A DNA stretch of 64,000 bases from the NCBI GenBank assembly GCA_022836615.1, contig MU405245.1:62001-126000 (forward strand), given 5' to 3'. Position 1 is the first letter of the stretch; the number at the start of each line of letters is the position of its first letter. Origin of the DNA: Annulohypoxylon bovei var. microspora. Its lineage: Eukaryota > Ascomycota > Sordariomycetes > Xylariales > Hypoxylaceae. A program made the position numbers and the translations under genes. The notes beneath the pieces are model-generated. The model was not told the DNA's origin, did not search any database, and saw nothing but the letters and a program-made list of their open reading frames with translations. Below, piece after piece: positions 22,055 through 32,276 of the stretch.

Positions 22055-23492
22055 TGCTTTTGACCTTGTTGAAGTACACGTGAGTACTATGTATGTAGAA
22101 TTAGTTATGTAGGTTAGATCAAGTACCATTTGCCGGAAGATTCTGGTATAGCCACATACACACTTGCGCGGGCCTACCTAAGTGCCAGAGCCCGCGCACC
22201 AGCAAGGGGATAAAGCGGCCCGGGCTTCACTATCCTTTCCCGCAATAGCAAGTCAGCCACGGCACATACGGAGATTCGGGGTATGAACGAAAGCATGCGA
22301 CTCTGTTCGGGGACCTTGGGCGCTTACGCAGGAATACCTAAATTAGGACCAACATGAGGACGGCCTCCGTAGATCGGAGGATAAGAGTCCTAGATTGTAT
22401 TGACTGTACCTGGTATAATAAGGACTTGATTCTCCCATTCCAGGAAGAAGGGAATCAAGGACCTTAGGACCCAAGAGAATTATTAGTTGAATTTGAAGTT
22501 ATTCCAAGCCCTATAAAACTAGCTCTTGTCACAGTAGGTGTGCATCCTGAATCTCACATTGGTGACATTTTCCACGGATAGTAGACGAAAAGGATCCCCT
22601 CCATGTGGCGCCTTGGAATTTCATTGTGCTAGGATGGAGGTTATATGTAGTAGATGTGTGCGAATCTGTAAGGCTGTGGCACAGTTCTGGGCCTGGGGCA
22701 AGGAAACGCATGCATTGGTCCGCAAACGCGGCCGTGGAAAATAGACCAAATGAAGCGCTTTTACATACCTAAGTTCCATATCATTGAAGGTGCGGTTAGA
22801 CGATACCTAGTAGTTACGGTGGTAGTATAGTGTAGCATAAGCAGGAATGAAGGTCTGTCTTCCGATATCTGTACTTCAAGGGCAATGCCATACATAGCCT
22901 GTCCAGACCTGCCAGCGAACCTACGCGCGCAGCTTCCAATGAAACCCCCCTCATCCTCCTTCCAGCACCACCAACACGTCTATTTCTTATCATTTTTAAT
23001 AGACAGGTATGTAGCATCAGGTTGCTGCAGTTTGCTTTATCGAATATCGAATATCGAAAACGGCTCCAACGGCTTCCTTCCTCTTTCAGGGTTTCTGTCT
23101 TTTGGCATCGCTTGACACTGACAAATATTCAACACATCCCATGCTGTCGACCTGCGGGTATGGTACCCCGCCACCACACAGGTGCTGTAAGGGGTGCTGT
23201 AGATGCCCGTCCCCTGCTTCTTCTTGGTAAGTGTTAGAACAAATATGTAGCGTAGCAGCTAATGAGCCACTACGGAATTCCTTTCGTTCTCGATAGTGCG
23301 GCACATCTCGTGTACATCTACTTACTTCTCCATCAACTGAGACCATAGCGCTCGACCATCCATTCTTTCACCACCCCTCTCTCCCCTCTTCGTCGCTCTT
23401 GATGTCTTCGATCGACTGAATACCACCGCTCAGCGTCCGTCATACAGCTAGCTCGATTGCCGTCAAGGTTGTCCGTATTCTGAGCGCCCAAC
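22055..23492. other. Intergenic: P450 promoter region
   Basis: No coding text found on either strand. It contains the perfect inverted repeat at 22364-22380 and pyrimidine-rich sequence at about 23330-23480 just before the P450 start, as is common for fungal leaders. Confidence 0.55.
22364..22380. promoter_or_regulatory. Perfect inverted repeat CCTCCG-N5-CGGAGG, candidate Zn2Cys6 operator
   Basis: Six-base arms around a five-base spacer, containing CCG-N5-CGG. Zn2Cys6 dimers bind CGG half-sites in such spacing. It is about 1.1 kb upstream of the P450 and 1.1 kb from the ABC 5' end. Binding is inferred only. Confidence 0.45.
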
Positions 23493-25114
23493 ATGCCCTC
23501 CGCTCTGGCCCTGGCGGCGACAGCAATCGCCGTCATCTATTCCTTCCTCCGTGCCCTCGTCTATCTCAGGCATGATTCCCGAGAACCCAAGCCCATCGTT
23601 GGCGCCATCCCCTATCTCAGTCCCCTCTTCGGCATGCTGATCGAACAGGACAAGTTCTATAAGCGAATGAGGTACAGCCCAAAGCTCATGTCGCCCCCGC
23701 AGGCTGTTGATGCTGATATGAGCTGAGCAGAGACGAGACCCATCTGCCCATTTACACGCTGAATATACCGGGCGTACCTGTCTACATTGTCAATTCGCTT
23801 GAGGTGCTCCAGCGCGTCGACCGCCACATCGATACCCTCCCTTTCGCCCCTATGAAAGCCCAGACATGCAAGAAGGTCTGCAGCGTCAGTCAAGCTGGTA
23901 TCAGCAAGATCTATGGGAACAACCTCTTGGCGCAGGACGGCTACCTGTACAGTCACCAACGCGCCTCCGCCCAAGCCGGCGCACCGGGCGCCAGTCTGAA
24001 TGCTCTCTCACGGTCAGCAAGCAAGGTTTTTGCCGCTGCTTTTGATCGAGTCGAGGCACGAGGCCGCACGGCCGTGGATCTATATGAATTCGTCCACGAC
24101 GCAACATTCAACGCCACGACGGATGCCATGTACGGTCCCCACAATCCTTTCCGTACCGAGAAGAACCTCAATGACTGGGCCATCTTCGAAGCCGGACTGC
24201 CAATGCTGTTCCTCGGCTTTCTGCCCAACATCCTGGCGAGAAGGGCGTGCAAGGCAAGGCAACGCCTAGTAGCAGCTTTCATCGACTATTTCGGCAACGA
24301 CAAACACCTTGACGGTGGCTCTCTTTTTGTCCAGCTCACAAACAAAGTTAACGACGACACCGGCTTGAGCCTAGTGGACAAGGCCCGGATAGAGGTCGGT
24401 CAGGTAGCCGCAGCGACTTTCAACACGGCACCGGGTGCGTATTGGTGTGTCTGGGCCATTCTGTCCGATCCCGTCGTGTTCAAGGACTGCATGAAAGAAG
24501 TCATGCGGCTGGTGGACGAGGTAAATGGTACGCACACCATCGACCTCGCGCGCGTGAGGACGGAATGCCCCCTGCTCGTGTCAACCCTGCAGGAAGTCAT
24601 GAGGTTCTACGGCACAGCTGCCTCGCTGCGCCTCATCTACGAAGACACCATGCTCGGCGACGAGTACCTATTGAAGAAGGGCGGCGCCGTGCTCATGCCC
24701 AATGCCATGTTCCATACCGACGAGACACTTTGGGGCCCTTCAGTAGGCGAGTTCGATCACACGCGCTTCTTGAAGGCGGGCCATCGCAAGTCCAGCACCA
24801 AACACCCGGCTGCCGCGTTTCGGGGCTTCGGCGGCGGCCATGTCCTATGTCCGGGGCGGCATCTGGCCAGTACCGAGATGCTGGCCCTGATGGCCTTGAT
24901 CCTTGTGCGTGTCGATGTCGTTCCCCCTGGGGGCGAATGGCCAGCGGCACCGATTGGTCTGTCAGCCGGCAGAGCATTGCCTCTGCCAAGTAAGCGGATT
25001 CTCGTTGACTTCATCCCCAGGGCCGCTGGCAAGTGGCGGGTGATATTCACTGATAAAGACAATAGCGGTGTGAATCTTGTAGCGGAAGATATGCAGTACC
25101 AACAGCTAAAATGA
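23493..25114 (+). CDS. Cytochrome P450 with CYP7/CYP8-type I helix
   Basis: Exons 23493-23671 and 23731-25114 give 520 residues. An N-terminal membrane anchor (ALALAATAIAVIYSFLRALV) is followed by a Pro-rich hinge (PKPIVGAIPYLSPL). The K helix has ExxR in LQEVMRFY (about residue 345), and the haem loop is FRGFGGGHVLCPGR (about 430), with the Cys thiolate ligand. The I helix reads FNTAPGAYW at about 290, lacking the usual acid-alcohol pair (D/E-T) that delivers protons to bound dioxygen; an Asn-Thr-x-Pro form is known from the CYP7/CYP8 group, including prostacyclin synthase. The enzyme may therefore isomerise or act on unusual substrates rather than hydroxylate in the standard way, which is inference. 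A microsomal tailoring enzyme is likely. Confidence 0.9.
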
Positions 25115-25743
25115 TCGGTACTATGTTTGAATATCCTACTATCTCAGCGACTGGGTGTTTTGATGTCTTGACCTCCATGGCAAGAAGCAAATGGTTCGGG
25201 TTCGATCGCTCTGTGTCTCGGGATTTATATACCTCAAAGTGAATGGCCTTCTAACTCAACTCGATCATGATGATGGCGCGGCTTGTCGGCGTGAAGACTT
25301 GGTAGACTGGACCTTGAGTATGAGTTCAATCATATCTCACTCCTTGCGCAACAACATAGTTGTTTCTTAGGCTCTTAGGTTCGCCTCGTGACATCACCTT
25401 TTCCTATTCAAACATATTAGTCCACAGTTAAAAATAATCTAGATCCTCGATAACTCCATTCCAAAGAAAACGGTCGTCCAGCCCCACTACAAAACGGAAG
25501 GGGGCCGCTTACAGCATGCGTGGCTGGGGCGGACAGAGACCGGAAAGGTAAGTGGGCCCGCGCACCGCCACGATGAGTCATCAGACATGGTCGTGCCGCA
25601 TGTTATGTTCAATACCTACCAGGTACTTCAAGAGTTGATGCCAAATACTTTACGTTTCAAATCAATGTAGTTAATCAATTGTTGAGATAGTACCTAACTT
25701 AGTTATTGTAAAGTCTTAATACTATGTATATCATACAATATCC
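25115..25743. other. Intergenic, no gene seen
   Basis: Spacer between the intact P450 and the P450 remnant. The upstream half of the second P450 is not recognisable here in any frame. Confidence 0.5.
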
Positions 25744-26405
25744 GGGGCGGGCGACACGACAGCAACAACAGTGGCGGCAGCGCTTTATAACTTGTTGAAA
25801 AATCCGGCTTCTCTAGAAAAACTGGAAAATGAACTCTCACAAGCCGACCTGCCAGAAATACCGGAATTTTCGCAAGTAAGCAAGCTGCCGTATCTTAGCG
25901 CGGTCATTAAGGAGAGCATGCGGGTATTCGCCGTAGCGGCATGGCGAGCCGATGGAACGATTAATTCCCTCAGGGGGCACCACAATTGCGGGTATGTTTT
26001 TCCCGGAGGGTACGAGTGTGGGATGCCTTCCAGCAGCAGTGCACCAGAGGGTCGAGATCTTCGGCGAGGATGCGAACGTCTTCCGCCCCGAGCGTTGGCT
26101 CACATCTAACCGCGAGGAGTTGAGGCAGATGGAAGCGGCTCATATGGGATTTAGTCGGGGTCGTCGCAATTGTCTCGGGCAAAATATCGCCATCATGCAA
26201 ATGAAGAAGGTGATACCAGCGTTAATCATGAAGTTCAAAGTGAGTTGAAATGTGCCCAGGTGTGTGTGGTGTGTGGTGGTATTTAATCTTCGCTAATCGT
26301 CGATGTAGTTAAATTGGCGAACCCCGAAGCCTCCCTGGAAGCCGACTTCTCCCCCGCCGTGGCTTGTTTGAAGCCATTATATGTCAAGTCTCAACTTAAG
26401 CATTA
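25744..26405 (+). pseudogene. Cytochrome P450 remnant (I helix to haem loop), frameshifted
   Basis: The readable text starts inside the I helix (AGDTTATT, with the canonical acid-alcohol pair), continues through KLPYLSAVIKESMRVF (ExxR) and then changes frame near 25950, where ERLIPSGGTTIAGMFFPEG follows in the +1 frame. It continues to VFRPERWL and the haem loop FSRGRRNCLGQNIA. After a GTGAGT at 26240 a C-terminal-like stretch (LANPEASLEADF) appears in yet another phase. The N-terminal roughly 280 residues are absent. It is not a copy of the neighbouring P450, whose I helix and haem loop differ; it belongs to a different family resembling the common fungal CYP types with FxRGxRxCLG. Non-functional as read. 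Confidence 0.8.
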
Positions 26406-26815
26406 ATAAATCATATGGAATGATGAACATCTCATCATTCCTTAGAATGTTCTTCTCCTACTGTCACAGATACGCAACCCGAGAACCACAGCACGGAGCA
26501 ATTCGCCCTACAAATACGAGCTCTCAGTATCACCACAGATTCCGATAATCACCATCCAAAGCTACCTACGCTCCAACTTCGGGACGATCAGCGATACAAC
26601 CTATGCTGTAAGTGCCGACAGCCCGCTGAAGGTGGTAACACAGAGGGCCATCAGTGCATCAACACAACAACAAAGGAGCACCCCACCACGTCGAACAGCG
26701 CGCTTTATACACGTATGACTTAGCTGTAACATCATTCATTTAGATCATTTAAATACGACATGCAAGCAGTGATCTGCACTGTAAAGAAAACAATATTCAA
26801 TAGCCAAGTTTCAAA
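26406..26815. other. Intergenic upstream of nitrilase, with an 85-codon open stretch
   Basis: A stop-free stretch at 26469-26723 (+) lacks a convincing ATG; it reads into a CCKCRQPAEGG..HQC segment with Cys/His spacing like a zinc site. It may be a gene remnant or chance. The remainder should be the nitrilase promoter. Confidence 0.35.
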
Positions 26816-27796
26816 ATGCTAGACAAGAAGGTCAAAGCCTGCGCCTTACATGTCGCGCCCATATACATGGACAAGATTGCCAGCCTGCGCAAGGTAGTCA
26901 ATCTCATTTCCCAAGCGTCAGCCGAGTCCGTTGAGCTGCTCGCCTTCCCCGAGGTGTTCGTGCCCGGGTTTCCCTACTTCGCCAACTGCTATGCTCCGAA
27001 CGCAGCTACCGTCGCTCTATACGCAGCACAGAGCGTAGTGGTGCCAGATGACTTAAACGAAGTCCAAGCAGCGTGTGCGATATACAAGATAGTGGTCGTG
27101 CTAGGTATATCCGAGCGCATGCGCGGCGGGCACACCATATTCAACAGCATCGTGACCATCGACTCCGACGGCACCATCCTAGGCGTCCACCGCAAGGTAC
27201 AGCCGACGTGGGCGGAGCGGCTCGTGTGGGGCCAAGGGTCCGGCTACACGCTCAAAACGTACGAGCCTAAGGGATCTGGGTACCGGATTGGCGGGCTCGC
27301 ATGCTGGGAGCATACGATGAATGGAGCGCGACAGGCGCTTATCGATCAGGGACAGCATATCCACGTCGGTTGCTGGCCGGCCCTTGACATCCTCGAAGGT
27401 TTCGAGAACGTTGCGTGCACGCAGATCGAGGCGCTGATGAAGACGCACGCTTTGACCGCACAGGTGTTTGTGCTGTGTCCGAGTAGCTACGTCGATGCTA
27501 CATGCCTAGAGTGGATGGAGAAGAACCTAGGCCCTCAGGATAAGGTGAAGCCTGGAGGAGGCTGGACTGCCATTATTCACCCGTTCTGCACTTTTGTTGC
27601 TGGTCCGTATATGAGCGATTTTGATCTGCTCGTGGTGGGGGAGGTTGACCTCTCTCAATTGGATTTGGTGAAGGCTTATGTAGATGGGGCAGGGCACTAC
27701 AAGAGGCCCGAGGTCTTCAAGTTGAATGTTGATACGACACAGAGGTGGAAGGATGAGCCGGACATCGTCGGGCCTATCCCGTTGAATAAGCCGTAA
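26816..27796 (+). CDS. Nitrilase (carbon-nitrogen hydrolase family)
   Basis: Single exon, 326 residues, the usual nitrilase length. The catalytic triad is complete: Glu46 in FPEVFVPGFPYF, Lys127 in HRKVQPTWAERLVWGQG and Cys163 in GLACWEH. The WGQG and ACWEH contexts place it in branch 1 (true nitrilases, nitrile to carboxylate plus ammonia) rather than the amidase branches. It is cytosolic by the absence of any leader. Physiological substrates in fungi are often unknown. It could detoxify plant cyanogenic or indole nitriles or serve the pathway next to it. The following GST is on the same strand, about 230 bp downstream. Confidence 0.93.
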   Translation: MLDKKVKACALHVAPIYMDKIASLRKVVNLISQASAESVELLAFPEVFVPGFPYFANCYAPNAATVALYAAQSVVVPDDLNEVQAACAIYKIVVVLGISERMRGGHTIFNSIVTIDSDGTILGVHRKVQPTWAERLVWGQGSGYTLKTYEPKGSGYRIGGLACWEHTMNGARQALIDQGQHIHVGCWPALDILEGFENVACTQIEALMKTHALTAQVFVLCPSSYVDATCLEWMEKNLGPQDKVKPGGGWTAIIHPFCTFVAGPYMSDFDLLVVGEVDLSQLDLVKAYVDGAGHYKRPEVFKLNVDTTQRWKDEPDIVGPIPLNKP

Positions 27797-28027
27797 GCCG
27801 GACAAGTTCACTAAAGACGCGGTCTAAATAACGGTCTATGATAGTCAGTGGGTCTTCCGTGACTCAACGGGAATTCAATAGTAATGTCATTCCGTGATCG
27901 GCCGGTGTAGTCACCACGCGGTTCGGGCTTACACAACAGTTTCTTATATTACGATGAGATTAACTTCAGTCTTCAATCCTCGAATGAGAGACTTATCATT
28001 TCTATCAATTATCTCCACTTTTTAACA

Positions 28028-28958
28028 ATGAACACAATGGCGGAGAGCAAGCAAAACCTAGACGGCATTCTCCATGTGTACTTCACTCGATATTCTAGTA
28101 CGTTAACAATCCACCCCGCAGAACTTTACTATCACCATTAGAGTCGGAATTTAATCAGTTGAACTAGGCTGGGGTGTACGAGTAGAACTCATCCTCGATT
28201 ACTTTCAAATCCCCCATGCCGTCAAAGGCTACGGCTGGGATCCGGCAGTTGCTCCGCCGGCCCGCCTATCAGGCGGTCTACTCCCCGTCCTACAGCCAGA
28301 CCCTAACGATGAGGGTTTCCTGATTGCTGATTCTCTTGCCATAAGCGAGTTTCTCGCGGATCAATACCCACAACTTCATCTATGGCCGCAAAATCCGAAG
28401 TTGAAGGTGCTAGCACGAACAGCAGCGGCCCAGATGCATTCCGGCTTCAACGTGATGCGCAATACGTATCACACCAACTTCCTCGGTAGATATACCGGGA
28501 AAATCCCCATCAGCGAGGCGGCAGCGAAGGAAATCCGGGCAATGGTTCAGCTTTGGAGCAAGGCGCGAGCAGCAACGAAGAAAATATTGCAGCAGCTTGG
28601 CGAGGAAGACGAGGGGTTCTTGTTTGGGGCATTTAGTATCGCCGATGCCTTTTTCTGGCCTGTCTTATGGGTGAGTGGCTTGAAAGTTTTAGAACGTGCT
28701 TTACGTTATACTGATGATTTGGTGCAGCGTTTCCGAAGCTATCAGCTTCCCCTGACTGGGATAAGCGAGGACGGTTTGGAATGGATGGCGAAGATGTGGA
28801 ATGACCCGATCATGAAGCAGCAGTCACGAGAATTTTTTAGGCAGGCGCAGAACCCCTTGACTATTGTCGAGAAGTACGAGAATATCTTTCGAGAGAACCC
28901 CGACGTTGAGTATAGCCAATTTCCCGAGGACTGGGTCTTCAATCCAACGGCGGCCTAG
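28028..28958 (+). CDS. Glutathione S-transferase-like protein
   Basis: Exons 28028-28097, 28168-28670 and 28728-28958 give 267 residues. The N-terminal thioredoxin-like half has YSSWGVRVELILDYFQIPHA, with the S-W-x-x-R context of the glutathione site split by intron 1, and the gamma-glutamyl-binding ADSLAISEFLAD motif. The C-terminal helical domain follows (FSIADAFFWPVLW, with the conserved N-capping Ser-Ile-Ala-Asp). It would conjugate glutathione to electrophiles or catalyse isomerisation or thiol elimination; fungal metabolite clusters often include one for self-protection or sulfur addition. The in-frame ATG at 28037 is an alternative start. Downstream is the SDR reductase on the same strand. 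Confidence 0.88.
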
Positions 28959-29564
28959 GATGTCGACCAAATTATCGCAGCATATTAATCGTTACACTGA
29001 AGAGAAAGGCAGATATAGGTACCAAGTTAATAGGTCCGAAGGGGACTTGACTTCCTGCACAATTAATAAGACGACTGTTGGCAGTAAAAGGGATTTACTG
29101 GTCAAAGGGAGCTTTGTGGCTTTGTGTGGCTTTGTGTGGCTTGTGCCATATAAGGCTACACTTGGCATGGGTTTGGAAACTGGTATTTTGTACGTTTACA
29201 CAACCACAAGATCGTAATACATCACACGGTATTACACGCAAACGTATCGTGACCTATTGCCTTCAACGACTAATGAACTATCTATATGAAGAGAATTGTT
29301 ATGCTCATATTCTAGCTGACGGTTAACCTATCTACCTAGGGAAGGATGATTGGATTACAATATACCTAATCATCATCCTCGCGTGCCACACGGACTTTAC
29401 ATTTTAATACCGGACAGATCAACGAAGCTCGCGTAAGTCAGACGTAATGTCCGTACTGATGCTTTACATCTGAAAATATATATTGTCAACCTTCTTCTAC
29501 TTTTCGTCCGTCTTCCTCTCCTGACCGAACCAACTAAGAATACATCATATTCTTATGAGGAAAC
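28959..29564. other. Intergenic with a short GT-rich tandem repeat
   Basis: About three copies of a TGTGGCTTTG unit lie at 29113-29144. Otherwise AT-rich spacer with the SDR promoter; no gene seen. Confidence 0.5.
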
Positions 29565-30750
29565 ATGCCTCGATACGTATTTCTTACCGGAGTTAATGGC
29601 TTCATAGGATCACATATCCTTGCCGAGCTCCTAAACAGCGGTTTCAGTATCAGCTGTGCGGTCAGAACGCAGGCGAAGGGTGATAAAATCATGAAGAACT
29701 TTGCCTCGCAAAAGTCTCAGATAGATATTTCCATCGTTCCGGACATCGTTTCACCAGATGCTTACAACACGGCAGTGAAGAAACACCCGTTCGAAGCAAT
29801 ATTTCATACAGTATCTCAGTTCTCGTCTAGCATAGAGGGGGATAAATACCTTCTATTCCTAAAACCAGCAAAAGAAGGAACATTGAACCTCCTCAGAACT
29901 GTGAAGGATCATGCCCCAAGCGTGAAGAGAGTCATCTGGACAGGAAGCTGTGCTAGTGTGGTCAACTACGGTGCTCTTGTTTCGGTAGATAACCCTAGAT
30001 TATATAATGAGGAGGATTGGAATCCGATAACACTGGAGGATGCCATGCAAGGGAGTCAATCCCAAGCTTACATAGCAAGCAAGAAGTTTGCTGAGCAAGG
30101 AGGTAACTCTATTGCTTCATTCTTCCGTAAGTTACTGTGCTATAAGAAGTTATACTAATTTATCGTATCAACACAGCCTGGGCGTTTATGAAGGAAGAGA
30201 AGCCACGTTTCGATTTGGTGACTTTATGTCCTCCTGCAACTTTTGGTCCTCTACGTCATTCTATTTCGAGCGTTCAAGATCTGAATGAATCAAATGCTCG
30301 GCTGTGGAAATACTGCTTCGATTCAACTACGGATGCCCCTATGCCGTACATGCCTGTACATACTTATGTTGATGTCCGAGTAAGTCTCCTAATTCAACTC
30401 GTTCTCAGTTTATTTTCCTTGACACTTTTTAGGATCTAGCGAAGGTTCAAATACAAGCCATGATTGTGCCAGAGGCAGGAAACCAACCTTTCGTCGTGTC
30501 CGCTCGGCAGTTTAGTTTCCAAGACATATGCGATATTCTGAGATCACACTTCCCCGAGTTGAAAGAGCGCACACCTCTCGGAAGACCTGGTACCAGTTCT
30601 CTACCTCAGGGTGCTTATTCTGTCGACAATTATAAGGTTAAAAATATACTAGGGGCGGAATTCCGAACTCTTGAAGAGACGGTAATAGATACTGCACAGT
30701 CCATGTTAGATGTTGAGCGGAACGAGAAGAGAATTCTAACTTCACAATGA
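29565..30750 (+). CDS. Extended SDR, NAD(P)-dependent ketone/aldehyde reductase (GRE2/DFR-like)
   Basis: Exons 29565-30102, 30177-30379 and 30433-30750 give 352 residues. A Rossmann GxxGxxG motif is at residues 9-15 (TGVNGFIGSH), the Arg of CAVRTQ suits NADPH, and the catalytic Tyr-Lys is in AYIASKKFAE, with Ser in VIWTGSCASV. The middle has TLCPPATFGP, typical of the DFR/cinnamoyl-CoA/methylglyoxal reductase branch. It reduces carbonyl groups in the cytosol; the precise substrate is not evident. A tailoring role for the neighbouring pathway, or detoxification of aldehydes, both fit. Confidence 0.92.
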
Positions 30751-31250
30751 AATGAGTCATCTGATTTGGTAGAGCACAGCCAGGGGTACCCACCTACCTT
30801 AGGTAGGTACATATTACATTAGAAAAGGTGTGTTTGGAGCTGATGAGGTAGTACATACCTAAGTCATCAATTAACTCAAATATTTGATTGCTTCTTTCCT
30901 CCCTTCATCTTATCGAATGATGTAGACAGGAGCCTCTCACTACCTGCGTACTTTCCTACCTATGTTAAGTTGACGTAACAGAACGTTTGATAAGGGAAAC
31001 TTCTCGTAACTTGCAATAGCAAAATTCAACTCATAGAATTTAACTCATATATCTAGTACGTTAAATACCTAGCTATCTATTCCTCCCCGTTGAAGTTGAA
31101 ATCGATTTGAAGTAGAATAAGTAGCATTAATTATTCTATTAAAACTCCATTCTTTCCAGAAATCCATCCATTAACCTACAAATTCACTTACCTTATTTTA
31201 TTTTCAATCTTCTTAAGTAAACCAAATCACAAGAAAGCCCTGCAATTGTC
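30751..31250. other. Intergenic
   Basis: AT-rich spacer with an inverted repeat ACCTACCT-T-AGGTAGGT at 30792-30808, which could form a stem at the SDR 3' end. Promoter of the hydrolase; no gene seen. Confidence 0.55.
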
Positions 31251-31979
31251 ATGTCGCCCAGCGACATCGAAGTTGTCGGGCCTCGAGGAGGCTACCCACA
31301 CACTCACACTGTCATATTACTCCACGACAAAGGCAGCGATTGCATCGAATTCTCAGTTAAATTCTTTAAGAGTGAGGCTTCTGAGTCTGTAGATGAACCT
31401 CGGACACTGGCTGACATTTTCCCAACAATTCGATGGGTTTTCCCTTCGGCGCTGATCCTCCATTCGTCGCGCCTCAATTGCCCTGAGTCACAGTGGTTCG
31501 ACATCTGGTCGATGGAGAGGCCTAACGAGAGGCCCGAGCTCCAGACTAACGGCTTGCAAAACAGTATTGAACGACTCTTAAATTTCATTGAGGAAGAGGA
31601 ACTTCGCGTACCTCCTCAAAGTATCTTTATAGGGGGGATCAGTCAGGGCTTTGCAACTGCGTATTCGGCTTATCTATTCAGTGCGAGAGGTTATGGTGGC
31701 CTGATTGACATTAGTGGATGGGCACCCTTGGAAGCTTTAGCGATGCTAGGAGGGGAGCTGGATGACGAAGAGGGGGATGAACCGACACCCGTGTTTGTTG
31801 CGCACTGCAGAGACGACCCTATCGTCCCTGTTAACGAAGGCCGAGCCCTAAGCAGCATGCTCTGGTTACGCCCGGAAACCATAGTGGATTTTCATGAATA
31901 TGGAAGTGGTGGGCACTGGATCAACGAGCCGACGGGAGTAGATGACCTTGTTGATTTTCTGCGCAACAATATGGACTAA
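31251..31979 (+). CDS. Alpha/beta hydrolase, acyl-protein thioesterase/carboxylesterase type
   Basis: Single exon, 242 residues. The oxyanion-loop segment TVILLHDKGSD near residue 20, nucleophile elbow GISQG with Ser131, acid Asp188 or Asp189 in HCRDDPIVP and His222 in GGHWI form a full triad. Order and size match the phospholipase/carboxylesterase (APT1-like) family. These cleave thioesters or short esters in the cytosol. Compared with the canonical GFSQGG, the elbow reads GGISQGF. Placed between the SDR and the regulator, it could cut an ester or thioester in the local pathway; a housekeeping depalmitoylase is the alternative, less likely given its divergence. Confidence 0.85.
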   Translation: MSPSDIEVVGPRGGYPHTHTVILLHDKGSDCIEFSVKFFKSEASESVDEPRTLADIFPTIRWVFPSALILHSSRLNCPESQWFDIWSMERPNERPELQTNGLQNSIERLLNFIEEEELRVPPQSIFIGGISQGFATAYSAYLFSARGYGGLIDISGWAPLEALAMLGGELDDEEGDEPTPVFVAHCRDDPIVPVNEGRALSSMLWLRPETIVDFHEYGSGGHWINEPTGVDDLVDFLRNNMD

Positions 31980-32276
31980 TTATTAAAAAAGGGGGATATT
32001 GGCGTATGCTGGTAACGAGGTAGAGATAGCCTATATGCATTTAACAATTAAACGTATTCATGTATGCAATTGGTGAAACGGCGGGGCGGACACCTACAGC
32101 TACTATATTTAGGATATTTAGGTGCGCGGCAAGCTGCCTTCGACACCTCGCGCACCACAGGAGAAAATCGCAACTTATTTAGTTCTAGCGTTATGTTCAT
32201 TTACTGGGAATATAATCATCGAAGTATCTCTTATCTCGTTCTTAACATGTTTTGTTGATATTATAGAACGATCATT

